Below are positions 25,743 through 33,918 of a stretch of 55,808 nt of DNA, piece after piece. The notes beneath the pieces are model-generated. The model did no database searches. It was not told the origin of the DNA and saw nothing but the letters and a program-made list of their open reading frames with translations. The position numbers and the translations under genes were made by a program. Source of the DNA: Chloroflexota bacterium (GTDB taxonomy: Bacteria > Chloroflexota > Dormibacteria > CF-121); contig VBID01000138.1 in assembly GCA_005880615.1 (NCBI GenBank), positions 1 through 55,808 on the forward strand, written 5' to 3'. Position 1 is the first letter of the stretch, and every line of letters starts with the position of its first letter.

Positions 25743-26494
25743 ACGAGACCGAAGTGGAGGAACTTGTTGGCGAACACATCGCGGAGCGGATGGCACGAGT
25801 CAGTGTCCCAGAGGACTTTCCGTCTCGCGTCTTAGGATCACTCGAGCCGTCACGAGTCGAACGCCGCAGGATTGGCGGTCGACCGCAGCTGCTTGGGGCC
25901 GTGGCCATTATCGCTATGGCGACGACTCTGGCAGGCGGAGTGGCCTGGCTACGAATTGACCAGAAACCAACGGCTGGGACTCATGGACACAACCCGGCAG
26001 CTGGCCTCAGTCCGAGTGAGCAGCCGAATGGCCCCGGAGTAGTACAGAATCGCCCCGGAGTAGCTCAGGCGGCTCCGCTCGCGGATTGGTATGCGGACTG
26101 GGCAGGTCGCCCCACTACTAATGGAGCGCGTACCCTATCTCGCTCAGATCATCCCACGGTTATTCTGACCGTTACGAATACGACACAGTCACCCGTGACT
26201 TGGGACTTTGACTTGTTCATTTTGGCGTCGGATCCAGGCCGCATATCTGCCGGCTCGGTGCCTACCTATAACAGCTTTGCTGGACAGGTGTGGGACTGGC
26301 GGCAGGCTAATCCTGGCTCTCAACACCGATTCAGCCTCTCCCCTCGAGGTAGCTCGAGCATAAGCATCGACTGGCCACTAACCAACACTGCCGGTGAGCC
26401 AGTCGCAGATGGGAGCTATTTTGCCGTGCTAGCTGTTTCACATCAGGGCGTATCTGATGGATTCGCGGCAAGCGCGCTGGACATCAGAAGCTAG
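25739..26494 (+). CDS. Single-pass membrane partner (putative anti-sigma factor) with lipoprotein-like sensor domain
   Basis: 251 residues from GTG 25739, overlapping the sigma stop. A short cytoplasmic part (1-50, helical and charged, no HxxxCxxC zinc motif) is followed by one membrane segment (51-71), a Pro/Gly-rich stalk with a repeated RPGV unit (~72-105), and an outside domain (~106-245). That domain matches lipoprotein A at about 61% identity (APLADW, WDFDLF, WDWRQANPGSQH, SSISIDWP). The anti-sigma role is inferred from gene order and topology. The domain sharing suggests that it senses the lipoproteins or their ligand. Confidence 0.8.
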   Translation: MNETEVEELVGEHIAERMARVSVPEDFPSRVLGSLEPSRVERRRIGGRPQLLGAVAIIAMATTLAGGVAWLRIDQKPTAGTHGHNPAAGLSPSEQPNGPGVVQNRPGVAQAAPLADWYADWAGRPTTNGARTLSRSDHPTVILTVTNTTQSPVTWDFDLFILASDPGRISAGSVPTYNSFAGQVWDWRQANPGSQHRFSLSPRGSSSISIDWPLTNTAGEPVADGSYFAVLAVSHQGVSDGFAASALDIRS

Positions 26495-26663
26495 GTCACC
26501 GGAGCTCCTCGAGCAGCTCGGCCAGGAAGAGTCAGGTGGCAACTATGGTGGACATTGCGGGATGTAAGCAGCCGATCCAACCCTGGCGATGCGAGCTCGC
26601 AACGCTAGCTATCGTGGCGAGCTACTCTGCAGTGAGAGGGATACATCAGCTGAGTGTCCACAA

Positions 26664-26691
26664 CGCCGCGACCCAAAGCAGGGGCGCGGCG
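26664..26691 (+). terminator. Stable hairpin, possible terminator of the sigma operon
   Basis: CGCCGCG-A-CCC (26664-26674) pairs with GGG-G-CGCGGCG (26681-26691) around AAAGCA. There is no T-run. It lies ~170 bp after the operon. The rest of 26495-26962 has no convincing gene; it does contain a perfect ribosome-binding sequence without a start codon (26892-26903) and the palindrome ACTGACC/GGTCAGT (26910-26926) beside attR. Confidence 0.45.
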
Positions 26692-26962
26692 CTATCCTGC
26701 GCAGCGTTACTGGCCAAGTGAGAGATGGACGAGCTGATTGTCCGTTCGAGCCATCGCCCCCATGTGGCAAAGTTAGAAGTGAGCCTTAGCTTGCCTCGCC
26801 TGCTCAGCTGTCAGGCCTTAGTCGCATGCTCGCTTAAGCACCCCCATCAGCTGATTACTGGTATGTTGGTCAGAATCACGATCAATCCGCGAAAGGAGGT
26901 GATAGATAAACTGACCATAGGTCAGTCGGTCCAAGCCAAGCGTCGTATTCAGAAATCGACCG

Positions 26963-27010
26963 GCTGACTCTTAATCAGTTGGTCCCGGGTTCGAATCCTG
27001 GTGCGGGCAC
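26963..27010. other. attR (distal attachment repeat)
   Basis: 48-bp exact copy of the tRNA-Lys 3' part (17917-17964). Only the 3' portion is present, so it is not a functional tRNA. It marks the end of the element. Confidence 0.92.
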
Positions 27011-27056
27011 CAAATTCCGTAGACGCAAGTCTTTCTCGTAGCTGGTCTGACCATCG

Positions 27057-28040
27057 ATGCCTCACATGAGTTTCGACGCGTTCCGCGACTGGGCCCTGGC
27101 AGCGAGTACCCGCGCCGCCCGGCGCTGGGAGGACCCAACCGCCGACGAAGTGCCGCTTACTTACGCCCAGGATCTGTACGGTGACCTGCACGAAATAGCC
27201 ATTCCGCCGGTGTACTTGGAGCACGAAGGCGGTCACATTGGCTGGATGACCCAGCTGCTCCCGGTGGAGGTCGCGAATCGAAGCCTATCTAGGCTGTGTC
27301 TTCGCGTCTCGGCTTGGAGCGGCGACGCCAACAAATACAAGGACTTATCTGCCGATCCTGATCGGACCGAATTACTCCTGAACGTGGTGGCCGAGCGAGG
27401 TCGGCGCGAGTTGTGGCACGCGCGAATCGAGCGCGATAAGTCTGGGCTTCCGAGCCTTGGGTCCTGGCGACAATACCCGGCAAAGAAGGCTCAGGGTCGA
27501 TTATTCCGGCTCATCGACGACGCCCTTCGTCCTGGTCCGAAAAAGAAGGGACGCACCATGCCAGCCGCCAACATGGTCCTTGGCCCCTATGACGTCCCGG
27601 CAGATTACTTCCCCGACTACCGGGGAAATGCTTGCGGCCCGATTGAGTGGGTTGCCCCGAATGACGTGGTCGCCACCTACAAAGCCAGTTTCAGACCTCG
27701 AGCGCCTGATCACATCATCCTCAGCGTCTGCTACGTGTTCGCTCCCGAGTACGGCCTGGACGACCACCTGCAGGGAGCGTTGGGGGCACTCAAACAGAAC
27801 GGTAACCGAGAAATCGCTGGACCGAAGATTGGCGACCGATCGCACTTCTTCGATGGCTTCCTCGACAACGGGCGGCTCCACAAGTATCAGGCACTGTGGA
27901 CGCACGGCAAGATCCTGTGCGAGCTGGGACTTGCGGGGCCCCCGGGCTTCTTCCAGGCGGCCGAGCTCAGCGCGCTAGCAACGGCTCAGGATTCTCGCGT
28001 CCAGGGAGAATTGAGAGCACCGCTAACGTCCGCCGAGTGA
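27057..28040 (+). CDS. Hypothetical protein beside attR
   Basis: 327 residues, no signal peptide or membrane segment, no recognised family. It is mixed alpha/beta with basic stretches (GPKKKGR near the middle) and a conserved-looking GPYDVPADYF segment. It lies just outside the element, so it is chromosomal or a remnant of an earlier insertion at the same tRNA site. ATG 27057 or 27066 could be the start. Confidence 0.65.
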   Translation: MPHMSFDAFRDWALAASTRAARRWEDPTADEVPLTYAQDLYGDLHEIAIPPVYLEHEGGHIGWMTQLLPVEVANRSLSRLCLRVSAWSGDANKYKDLSADPDRTELLLNVVAERGRRELWHARIERDKSGLPSLGSWRQYPAKKAQGRLFRLIDDALRPGPKKKGRTMPAANMVLGPYDVPADYFPDYRGNACGPIEWVAPNDVVATYKASFRPRAPDHIILSVCYVFAPEYGLDDHLQGALGALKQNGNREIAGPKIGDRSHFFDGFLDNGRLHKYQALWTHGKILCELGLAGPPGFFQAAELSALATAQDSRVQGELRAPLTSAE

Positions 28041-28098
28041 CCACGTCGCCGCCGTGCCTTTGTTGGCCGCTCCGAATTCGGATCGCAATAGGTCAGGG

Positions 28099-28389
28099 TT
28101 AGAGCCTGAGGAGGAAGACCGGGGTCGCCGCCGCCAAGCCGGCGAGGAGTTGCAATCCCAGAACCAACATCCCTCCTGTTGGCGTCCGCGGTACCCACTT
28201 GATCGCGAACCATGCGATGAACGGTATTTGTCCCGCCATCAGTAACTGCCAGACATGTGCCGCGGCCCCCTCGTCGGCCTGACGGGCTCCACCGAACATC
28301 GCAAGGTGACCAAGGACGAGGCTGAGCGCAGCGAACGACATCGCCAGTGGGATCAGCGCACTCGGTCGCTTCAGCGTTGACAGGTTCAA
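28099..28389 (-). CDS. Small three-helix membrane protein
   Basis: 96 residues with hydrophobic segments at about 12-32, 47-65 and 73-93. Contains a PFIAWFAIKWVPR loop. No family is assigned. It converges on the preceding gene and is divergent from the next. Confidence 0.65.
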   Translation of the reverse strand: MNLSTLKRPSALIPLAMSFAALSLVLGHLAMFGGARQADEGAAAHVWQLLMAGQIPFIAWFAIKWVPRTPTGGMLVLGLQLLAGLAAATPVFLLRL

Positions 28390-28503
28390 ATCTGACTCTC
28401 TGCCCAGAATAAAGTGCCCGCCGCAGGAGTCAACAGGGACACCTGCTGCCCCTACAACCCCGTAGACAGGTCTTGAAGGTGAGACGCCGCGTATTCTTCA
28501 TGG

Positions 28504-29241
28504 ATGACAGCACGCGCAGTGACCTCGGTCTCGAGTAGGCAGATGGAAAATGCACACCGCCTCTTGATCTGGTTCTTTGCCGTAGTGATCGTTGCTACCC
28601 CGCTCCTCATGGCGAGCTGGTTCGCGCTGTGTCCACAGTACGGCGATCCGTCATGTCCTACCAACGCGCGGCCGCTCGCCATGCTGGCCGCCTACCGCAT
28701 CGCGCCTGCGGGTCTGATGCAAGCGTTCCTTGCCGTCAACCTGGCCGTCGCCTACCTCTTCCCTCTGGGCTATCTCGGAATGGGCCTGGTTGCCTGGCGC
28801 CGATCGCCGTGGCTGACCGCGCTTGGGGTCGGGTGCGGCTGGGTGGGAGCAATCGTCTGGGGCTACATCGCCGACCAGAGCTTCCTGCTGACCCAGATGG
28901 CCCATGCTCAGCACGACGCCGAGTTCGCTGCTTTGGAAACGGCCTATTTCGCCGACTGGCACATTTTGGTGGTGGCTACCGGATGGGTGGTTGGCCACCT
29001 TCTCGGATACCTGTTCCTGGGAATTGCCCTCCTCCGATCGAAGCTTGTGCCCGCCTGGAGCGCGGCAATGATCATCGCGGCCGCGCCGATCATGGGTCCG
29101 CTTGCCTACGGCTTGAATCAAAACGCGCTACAGATTCTCGGCTATCTCATGGTTGCGGTCGGCTGCGTCCCGGCCGCCCGCTTCCTCGGGCGGTCGGGCG
29201 CGGCGAACGGCCCGGAGACCAACGGGCCGGGACTGCGGTGA
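28504..29241 (+). CDS. Multi-pass membrane protein of unknown function
   Basis: 245 residues with six or seven hydrophobic segments from about residue 18 to 235. An extracytoplasmic loop after the first helix contains two cysteines (CPQYGDPSCP), possibly a disulfide. An ADWHILVVATGWVVGH segment carries a membrane histidine. ATG 28543 is a shorter alternative start. No family is recognised. The SRAP gene follows 19 bp later. Confidence 0.65.
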   Translation: MTARAVTSVSSRQMENAHRLLIWFFAVVIVATPLLMASWFALCPQYGDPSCPTNARPLAMLAAYRIAPAGLMQAFLAVNLAVAYLFPLGYLGMGLVAWRRSPWLTALGVGCGWVGAIVWGYIADQSFLLTQMAHAQHDAEFAALETAYFADWHILVVATGWVVGHLLGYLFLGIALLRSKLVPAWSAAMIIAAAPIMGPLAYGLNQNALQILGYLMVAVGCVPAARFLGRSGAANGPETNGPGLR

Positions 29242-29260
29242 CCAGAGGAAGATTGACAGC

Positions 29261-29935
29261 ATGTGCGGCCGGATCTCCTACTCCCTTCATCGGGCAGAGC
29301 TGCTGGCCACGTACGCGTGGCTCACGGACGCTCCGGAGGAGGTGGCGCGGTACAACATCGCACCGACGGATCGGGTTGTGGCCGTCGGCCCCCACCGCGC
29401 TGAAGTGGTGCGTTGGGGCATCGAGGGCAGCAAGGGCGGGCTCTTCAACACCCGCTCTGAGACTGCGCTGACCAAGCCCTACTACCATAGGGTGCTCCTC
29501 GGACAACGGGTACTGGTACCGGCCAGCCACTTTTACGAGTGGCGTACCGTCGGGGGACGACGACTCCCCCTGGCCATTTCCCGCGCGGAGGGCGCGGTCC
29601 TGAATCTCGCCGGGCTCCTCGGACGCTGGGAGGGCGAGCCGGCGACCACCATCCTAACAACCGTTCCCAACGCGGACATCGCGCCCCTCCACAACCGGAT
29701 GCCCGTGGTGTTGAACGACGACGACGCCGCCACCTGGGTGCTCGAAGACTTGTCCCTGGAGCAGATTGCCGAGTTCCTCAAACCCTGTCCTGACGGGTGG
29801 CTACGGCTCCGGCCAGCCTCGCCCATGGTGAACGATGTGCGCAATCAAGGTCCGGAGCTGCTCGATCCCGAAGCTCTGCCGCGGCACTTCCAGCTCGAGC
29901 TCATGCCGCCGGGCTCACACCAGACTGGGAGCTAG
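29261..29935 (+). CDS. SRAP-domain abasic-site processing protein (YedK/HMCES)
   Basis: 224 residues with all key SRAP residues: catalytic Cys2 (MCGR), Asn32 (YNIAPT), Glu93 (HFYEW) and His144 (LHNRMP). These proteins form a thiazolidine crosslink with abasic sites in single-stranded DNA to protect them. ATG 29261 must be the start because the active cysteine has to be residue 2. It lies 19 bp after the membrane-protein gene. Confidence 0.95.
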   Translation: MCGRISYSLHRAELLATYAWLTDAPEEVARYNIAPTDRVVAVGPHRAEVVRWGIEGSKGGLFNTRSETALTKPYYHRVLLGQRVLVPASHFYEWRTVGGRRLPLAISRAEGAVLNLAGLLGRWEGEPATTILTTVPNADIAPLHNRMPVVLNDDDAATWVLEDLSLEQIAEFLKPCPDGWLRLRPASPMVNDVRNQGPELLDPEALPRHFQLELMPPGSHQTGS

Positions 29936-29946
29936 GCCCGCCGACC

Positions 29947-30762
29947 TCAGCCGGCAAACCATTCGTCGAGTGGCACTCTGGCCGCCAGCGCCGAGAAGTC
30001 CCCGTGATCCCGGAGGGCCTCGGCCGCCTGTGCCATAGCACTGACCGCCACCCAGGTCAGGCGCCCACCGACACTTATCCGGCGGGCACCGGCGGCGACC
30101 ACGTCGTCGAAAGACAGCCCCGCAACCGCGAGGATGTTCACCGGTTTCGAAACGGCCCGGCAGACAGAACGGATTTCCTCGACACTGCGCAGCCCAGGAG
30201 CGTAGAGCACGTCGGCACCAGCCCGCTCGTACGCCGATAGGCGGACAATCGTGTCCTTGAGTTCGGGATGACCGCGGATGTGGTTCTCCGCTCTGGCCGT
30301 CAAGACGAAGGGAAACGGCAGCGACCGGGCCGCCTGGGCCGCGGCAGCCACTCGCTCGACCGCAAGAGGCAGTTCGTAAATCTTGCCGGAGGGATCGTAA
30401 TCCTCGATCGACCCGCCGACGGCTCCGGCCTCGGCGATCCGCTGGATCGCATTCGCCGCGTGCTCGGGATCAGGGCCATAACCGTTTTCGAGGTCGACGG
30501 ACAGCGGCAGCGGCGTTGCCTGGTCGAGGACTGCCGCATGGGCCACCACCTCGTCCAGCGTCACGCCGCCGTCCAGGCGCCCGAGCGTGAAGGCGAACCC
30601 GGAGCTCGTGGTGGCCAGTGCCTTGAATCCGAGGGCGGCCAGCACACGGGCGGAGCCGGCGTCCCACGGGTTCGGGATGACGAAGGGCGGACCGGCATGG
30701 AGCGCGTGGAATTCGGCGGCCTTCGTCTGTTGCCTGGGCAGCACGGTCACTGGAGCTGCCAC
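29947..30762 (-). CDS. Isocitrate lyase/PEP mutase superfamily enzyme
   Basis: 271 residues, TIM-barrel of the PEP mutase/ICL family: NPWDAGSARVLAALGFKALATTSSG at the start, then DLENGYG (metal region) and GSIEDYD. Members cleave or rearrange C-C or P-C bonds of small 2-oxo or hydroxy acids (methylisocitrate lyase, oxaloacetate hydrolase or phosphonopyruvate hydrolase). The exact reaction cannot be told. It overlaps the 3' end of the upstream membrane-anchored gene by 16 bp. Confidence 0.88.
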   Translation of the reverse strand: MAAPVTVLPRQQTKAAEFHALHAGPPFVIPNPWDAGSARVLAALGFKALATTSSGFAFTLGRLDGGVTLDEVVAHAAVLDQATPLPLSVDLENGYGPDPEHAANAIQRIAEAGAVGGSIEDYDPSGKIYELPLAVERVAAAAQAARSLPFPFVLTARAENHIRGHPELKDTIVRLSAYERAGADVLYAPGLRSVEEIRSVCRAVSKPVNILAVAGLSFDDVVAAGARRISVGGRLTWVAVSAMAQAAEALRDHGDFSALAARVPLDEWFAG

Positions 30763-31643
30763 CGCTCAACATTAATGATGATGAAATCCGGAAACGGGAG
30801 AACCCAGCCGTACTGCTCCAGCGATATCTTCACCCGGCGTTTCGACGGGTACGGGATGCCATTCGAGAATCCGTGATCAACGATGACGTGGGCTGCCCTG
30901 GCCGTAGGGGTGGCTGCGACGGGCGTGTAGTCGTTGCGCCTGAGGAGCCCAGTGCTCCTGTCGAACCAGAATCGCTGGATGCGGCTGTGAACTGGCAGGT
31001 TGGTGCCGAAGTCGGCTTGCAGCAGGCCGTCGCCCAGCTCGGTCCATTCGATATCCGGTCGCATCAGCAGGGCAGGGAGGGCATAATAGCCCCAGAAGGC
31101 ATAGCCCAGAAAGTACACCAGATTCAGCCGGTCCCATTTGGTGGTGACGCTGGCATTCTGGAGATGCTCCCGGGCGTCGGCGCGCTGCTCGAGGATCTTG
31201 CCACTTGGCGACACGATCATCACGCTGAAACCCTCGAGCACACCGACATCGCCGGAGTCATCGACCGGTTCAATCACGGTGCGCGGACGTTGAACATCGA
31301 CCGTGATCCTGGCGTGCGGCGGGATGTTGATGCCCTTCAATTGAAACAGCAGACCACCCACGGTCACCGTGCTGTCCACCGACGTCGCACCCTTCCAGAT
31401 CGCCTCACCGCCGTAGGCTTTCAGCGCTCGAGCCGCGGTGGGGGAGAGCACACCGGGCGGTGACGGTTGCGGGTTCGTCGATGGTCCCTGATCCAGGGCG
31501 GCCGGCGTCAGCGTGTTCGCGTACACCGTCCACAGCGCATAGCTCGCCAGCACGGCGAGCAGCAGCACCAGGATCGCGGCGACACCTTTGACCAGCCTGG
31601 ACCTGCGTCGTTTCTGCGGACCCGTCGTCCCTGCGTCCGTCAT
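30747..31643 (-). CDS. Membrane-anchored hypothetical protein
   Basis: 298 residues: a basic cytoplasmic start (QKRRRSRLVKG), one membrane helix (about 20-42), a Pro/Ser linker and a ~230-residue outer domain rich in beta-strand patterns. The HARITVDVQRPRT and RFWFDRSTGLLRRNDY segments resemble lipid-binding LolA/LppX-like folds, but this is only an impression. Overlaps the PEP-mutase-family gene. Confidence 0.65.
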   Translation of the reverse strand: MTDAGTTGPQKRRRSRLVKGVAAILVLLLAVLASYALWTVYANTLTPAALDQGPSTNPQPSPPGVLSPTAARALKAYGGEAIWKGATSVDSTVTVGGLLFQLKGINIPPHARITVDVQRPRTVIEPVDDSGDVGVLEGFSVMIVSPSGKILEQRADAREHLQNASVTTKWDRLNLVYFLGYAFWGYYALPALLMRPDIEWTELGDGLLQADFGTNLPVHSRIQRFWFDRSTGLLRRNDYTPVAATPTARAAHVIVDHGFSNGIPYPSKRRVKISLEQYGWVLPFPDFIIINVERWQLQ

Positions 31644-31687
31644 GGGTAAGCCCTCGTTGGGTTCGGCCTGGCCAGCATACTTGTCGG

Positions 31688-32761
31688 ATGCCCACCTACC
31701 GGCTGGCCGTGATCCCCGGCGATGGGATCGGGAAGGAGGTCATCGCGGTCGGCCTCGACGTCCTGCGGCAGGCGGGCCGGGTGACCGGCCGCTTTGGCAT
31801 CGAGACCACGGACCTTCCCTGGTCCTGCGAATACTACTTAGCGCGCGGCACGATGATGCCAGCGGACGGCCTTTCGGTGCTGGCCGAGCACGACGCCATC
31901 TACCTGGGCGCGGTGGGTTTTCCCGGGGTTCCCGACCATGTCAGCCTTCGCGGGCTCCTGATCCCGGTACGGCAGGGATTCGACCAGTACATCAACTTAC
32001 GCCCGGTGCGCGTCCTCGACGGGGTCGCCTCTCCGCTGCGCGATAGTCGAGCCGGGAAAATTGACATTTGCTGCGTCCGGGAGAACACGGAAGGCGAGTA
32101 CGTCGGGATCGGGGGCCGCTTCAAGCGGGGCACTCCGGACGAGACGGCCGTGGAGACCAGTATCTTCACCCGCCGTGGAATAGACCGGGTCGCTCGGTTC
32201 GCATTCACGCAGGCCCGTAACCGCTCCCATCGCCTGGCGTCGGCTACCAAGTCAAACGCCCTGCAGTATTCGATGGTTCTCTGGGACGAGGTGATTGCGG
32301 ATCTCGCCAGCGAGTTTCCAGACGTCGAGGTCACCCGCTATCACGTGGACGCGCTGGCGGCCCGATTCGTCACCAATCCGCAGTCGCTCGATGTGGTGGT
32401 CGCCAGCAATCTGTTCGGCGACATCCTCACCGACCTGGGGGCGTCCTTGCAAGGTTCGCTTGGGCTGGCCGCCTCGGGCAACCTCAACCCGGAACGACGG
32501 TTTCCCTCGATGTTCGAGCCGGTCCACGGATCGGCCCCCGATATTGCCGGTCGCGGGGTCGCCAACCCGCTGGCCGCGGTATGGGCCGGGGCGATGCTCC
32601 TTGACCACCTTGGGGAAACGGGGGCCGCTCGGCTCGTGATGCACGCGATGGAACGGGTCGCTCGACAGGGTCCACACACGCCGGACCTCCACGGGACGGC
32701 CTCCACGCGCGAGGTTGGGACTGCGGTCGTCACCGCGCTCGGCGTGGGATCGCCCGATTAG
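31688..32761 (+). CDS. Tartrate/D-malate dehydrogenase (isopropylmalate dehydrogenase family)
   Basis: 357 residues. GDGIGKEV, SCEYYLARGTMMP, VPDHVSLRGLLIPVRQGFDQYINLRPVR, ENTEGEY, ATKSNAL and GDILTDLGASLQGSLGLA identify the beta-decarboxylating dehydrogenase fold, closest to TtuC/DmlA-type tartrate and D-malate enzymes. It uses NAD and a divalent metal to oxidise and decarboxylate a 2-hydroxy acid. Stands at the left edge of the sugar-acid island and converges on its first operon. No LacI-like operator was seen upstream. Confidence 0.9.
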   Translation: MPTYRLAVIPGDGIGKEVIAVGLDVLRQAGRVTGRFGIETTDLPWSCEYYLARGTMMPADGLSVLAEHDAIYLGAVGFPGVPDHVSLRGLLIPVRQGFDQYINLRPVRVLDGVASPLRDSRAGKIDICCVRENTEGEYVGIGGRFKRGTPDETAVETSIFTRRGIDRVARFAFTQARNRSHRLASATKSNALQYSMVLWDEVIADLASEFPDVEVTRYHVDALAARFVTNPQSLDVVVASNLFGDILTDLGASLQGSLGLAASGNLNPERRFPSMFEPVHGSAPDIAGRGVANPLAAVWAGAMLLDHLGETGAARLVMHAMERVARQGPHTPDLHGTASTREVGTAVVTALGVGSPD

Positions 32762-32770
32762 GAGATCAGA

Positions 32771-33898
32771 TCAGGCCGTCAGCCGGGTCCCGGCGTCAAC
32801 CCGGTACTTGTCGATGAAATCCGGGTCCAGCTCCCATCCCAATCCCGGCTTTTCCGGGAGGTGGAACTTGCGGTCGTTGGCGACGGGACGGTTGGCCAGC
32901 ATGTGCCAGAAAATGGGATCTCGCTGGGGCGCGAAGCACTCGGCGTAGGTGCCGTGCGGGATCGCCGCCAGCAGATGGAACGAGAGCTGCGACTCCTCGT
33001 GATGCCCCATTTGCACGTCATAGGCCGCCGCGATGGCGGCGACCCGTCGCCACTCGGTTGGGCCACCACCCCAGGAGGCGTCGAAGTTGCACACGTCGAT
33101 CGCCCCGTCGACAATCAGATCGCGCACGCCCACCCGGGTGTGCTCGCTCTGACCGGCGGCTACCGGGATACCGGTGATCGCCCGCACGTCCTTCATCCCG
33201 CGCCGGTCGTTGTACCAGCGGCACGGCTCCTCGAACCATCGCAGGTGGACGTCCTGGACCCGCTGACCGAATTCAATCGCTTCCCTGGTCGTGTAGCCCT
33301 GGTTGGCATCGCACATGAGCACGAAGTCCGGACCGGCGTAGTCGCGCACCACCCGGAGGCGCCGCTCATCCGCCTCCGGAGTCTTGGCCCCGATCTTGAA
33401 CTTCATCCCTGAGAAGCCCTCGCTCAGAAAGAACTTGGCCTCCTCGCGGAGCTCATCGTCGTCGTGTCCGTAGTACCCGCCGATGCCGATCGCGGGCAGC
33501 GCATCCCGATATCCGCCCCACAACTTGTAGAGCGGGAGCCCAACGCGCTTCCCGAAGGCGTCCCACATGGCGCTGTCGACGCAGGCGATGGCTTGCATGG
33601 CCAGCCGGCGGTCGCGCAGCTGGTCGTAGGTGGAAAACTGCATCGCCTCCCAGGCGCCTTCGAGATTCGTCGCGTCACGGCCTATGACGGCCGGTGCCAG
33701 CTCCTTCTCGATGATGCGGAGGATCTCGTCCTGCTCCTCGTCCGAATCCGCGTTGTAGGCCTCACCAATGATCCCATCGCTCGTCCGCAGCCGGGTGATG
33801 ATCGTGCAGCGAGTGCGCATCTGGTAGTAACTCCCGCGATAGATCCGGTCGAGCGGAACGCGGATCGGGATAGTTTCGACGGCCTGGATCGTGTTCAT
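32771..33898 (-). CDS. Enolase-superfamily dehydratase, mandelate racemase type (first copy)
   Basis: 375 residues. Lysine motif KFK in GMKFKIG, metal ligands in CDANQGY, FEEPCRWYN and AGQSE, then a general-base His in MGHHEESQ after DVCNFDASWGG. These enzymes take a proton alpha to a carboxylate, typically dehydrating acid sugars to 2-keto-3-deoxy acids. Lies 20 bp after the E1-beta gene in the same operon. Substrate not deducible. Confidence 0.92.
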   Translation of the reverse strand: MNTIQAVETIPIRVPLDRIYRGSYYQMRTRCTIITRLRTSDGIIGEAYNADSDEEQDEILRIIEKELAPAVIGRDATNLEGAWEAMQFSTYDQLRDRRLAMQAIACVDSAMWDAFGKRVGLPLYKLWGGYRDALPAIGIGGYYGHDDDELREEAKFFLSEGFSGMKFKIGAKTPEADERRLRVVRDYAGPDFVLMCDANQGYTTREAIEFGQRVQDVHLRWFEEPCRWYNDRRGMKDVRAITGIPVAAGQSEHTRVGVRDLIVDGAIDVCNFDASWGGGPTEWRRVAAIAAAYDVQMGHHEESQLSFHLLAAIPHGTYAECFAPQRDPIFWHMLANRPVANDRKFHLPEKPGLGWELDPDFIDKYRVDAGTRLTA

Positions 33899-33918
33899 CC
33901 CCGCCCTCCTCTCCGTTG

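Larger units (their letters stand above)
17917..27010. mobile_element. Integrative mobilizable element inserted at tRNA-Lys
   Basis: Bounded by an identical 48-bp direct repeat of the tRNA-Lys 3' end (17917-17964 and 26963-27010). It carries, in order, a tyrosine integrase, XRE regulator, relaxase, MobC-like protein, a candidate oriT, an iteron-like array, a LuxR-type regulator and surface/secreted cargo with a sigma factor. No type IV secretion, replication or phage structural genes are seen, so it is best called mobilizable rather than self-transmissible. The distal half is visibly less GC-rich than the flanking chromosome, supporting foreign origin. Confidence 0.9.

Noticed and set aside
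26725-26967. 80-codon frame running into attR
   Set aside because: Poor start context, ends inside the attachment repeat and shows no domain.
26963-27010. Second tRNA-Lys gene
   Set aside because: Only the 3' 48 bp are present; the acceptor 5' strand and D arm are missing, so it is an attachment repeat.
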